DNA from: an uncultured Lachnospiraceae bacterium | GTDB taxonomy: Bacteria > Bacillota > Clostridia > Lachnospirales > Lachnospiraceae | NCBI GenBank assembly: GCA_947177925.1 | Contig: CAMWWJ010000066.1 | Location: 1 to 12,546 of the forward strand | Direction: 5' to 3' | Length of the DNA: 12,546 nt | Shown: positions 12,085 to 12,546 of the stretch, one piece after another | Layout of the letters: each line of letters starts with the position of its first letter | How positions within the stretch are numbered: position 1 is the stretch's first letter | Program-made: the position numbers and the translations under genes | The notes under the pieces: generated by a model | What the model saw: the letters and a program-made list of their open reading frames with translations, nothing else | What the model was told of the DNA's origin: nothing | Database searches by the model: none

Positions 12085-12546
12085 ATGACAGATTTTAACA
12101 AAACCAAAGAATTATTATGGGAGTCCATTAATGAACTCTTGTCCTTTCCGGAAGAAGTCCTGGCTGCCCCGGGAAAAAACTTTACCCGCTGCAGGAAAAT
12201 ACCATTTCAGGACACCGTAAAGAATGTCCTGCTGTTGGGAAGTTCCACCCTCGACATGGAACTTTTCGAATTTTTCGGAAGCAGGGCCACAGAAATCCCC
12301 ACATCTTCCGCATTTGTTCAGCAACGTAATAAAATAAGGCCGGAAGGTTTTTCCAGGCTGCTGCATATCTTTACCGGAAAGATAAGGCCCAAGAAGCTGT
12401 ATAAGGGTTACAGGCTCGTGGCATGCGACGGGACTGACATAAGCATATCCCGTAATGCAAACGATAAGGCTACTTATCTGGAAAGCAGGTCCCACAGCAA
12501 TAACGGATGCAACCTCATGCATCTGAATGCGATGTATGATATCACC
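12085..12546 (+). CDS. IS4-family transposase, 5' part (runs off the window)
   Basis: The first 154 codons are open to the right edge. The N-terminal ~70 residues (FTRCRKIPFQDTVKNVLLLG, then SAFVQQRNKIRP) are typical of IS4-group transposases. VACDGTDISISRNAND contains the first aspartate of the DDE catalytic triad at about residue 116, followed by the conserved NGCNLMHLNAMYDIT strand. The remaining catalytic D and E lie outside the window, so I cannot say whether the gene is intact. AGGGG is 8 nt upstream of ATG and sits in a hairpin. It is oriented away from ftsH, which is undamaged. Confidence 0.88.
   Translation, partial: MTDFNKTKELLWESINELLSFPEEVLAAPGKNFTRCRKIPFQDTVKNVLLLGSSTLDMELFEFFGSRATEIPTSSAFVQQRNKIRPEGFSRLLHIFTGKIRPKKLYKGYRLVACDGTDISISRNANDKATYLESRSHSNNGCNLMHLNAMYDIT

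Larger units (their letters stand above)
11945..12546 (+). mobile_element. IS4-family insertion sequence, left part only
   Basis: The transposase gene and its hairpin-rich leader define an insertion sequence that runs off the right edge. The left boundary is an estimate: the first sequence likely to belong to the element is near 11945, upstream of the long hairpin at 11964-12008. Terminal inverted repeats and target duplication cannot be checked because the right end is outside the window. Confidence 0.5.

Noticed and set aside
1..12546. CRISPR array, prophage or secretion system
   Set aside because: No regularly spaced repeats, phage structural genes or secretion genes are seen.

Overview
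The window looks like chromosomal DNA from a Gram-positive Clostridia, most probably a member of the Lachnospiraceae (Clostridium cluster XIVa). This is inferred from strong AGGAGG-type ribosome binding sites, a dense tRNA array mostly lacking encoded CCA ends, long T-tailed intrinsic terminators, and the style of the FtsH, PyrG and chemotaxis proteins. No rRNA or other phylogenetic marker is present to settle it.

Positions 1-984 hold a tRNA array: Lys(TTT), a small XRE-type regulator gene, Glu(TTC), Glu(CTC), His(GTG), Tyr(GTA) and Ser(GCT). From the first Glu onward the gaps are only 1-6 nt. The most striking signal of the window is here. The Lys and His tRNA genes are both interrupted in the T-arm by about 50 nt of extra sequence. 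The two inserts are related copies of one hairpin element in opposite orientation: a 22-nt tail matches at 20 positions, while the two stems differ in sequence and stay paired. The inserts are too small for group I or II introns.

Positions 1006-3137 (minus strand) are visibly AT-richer and look acquired. They contain a frameshifted remnant of a Phd/YefM antitoxin and a two-gene operon. The operon is a MerR-family regulator with a textbook MerR promoter (20-bp spacer, dyad inside it) followed by a BtrH-N/DUF4872 protein that resembles a papain/C39-fold cysteine acyltransferase or peptidase.

Positions 3372-7581 (plus strand) carry an HSL-type alpha/beta hydrolase, a metal-dependent amidohydrolase, a small GIY-YIG domain protein and a chemotaxis receptor with almost no extracellular domain. 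A 22-bp inverted repeat between hydrolase and amidohydrolase includes the amidohydrolase ribosome binding site.

Positions 7615-11612 are housekeeping. A bidirectional terminator separates the chemotaxis gene from convergent pyrG (CTP synthase). pyrG is divergent from ftsH, whose N-terminus has an unusual Asn/Gly-rich tract, and ftsH ends at its own terminator. From 11613 to the right edge there is non-coding DNA with several hairpins and then the 5' part of an IS4-family transposase gene. Its ribosome binding site lies in a hairpin, and the gene runs off the window.
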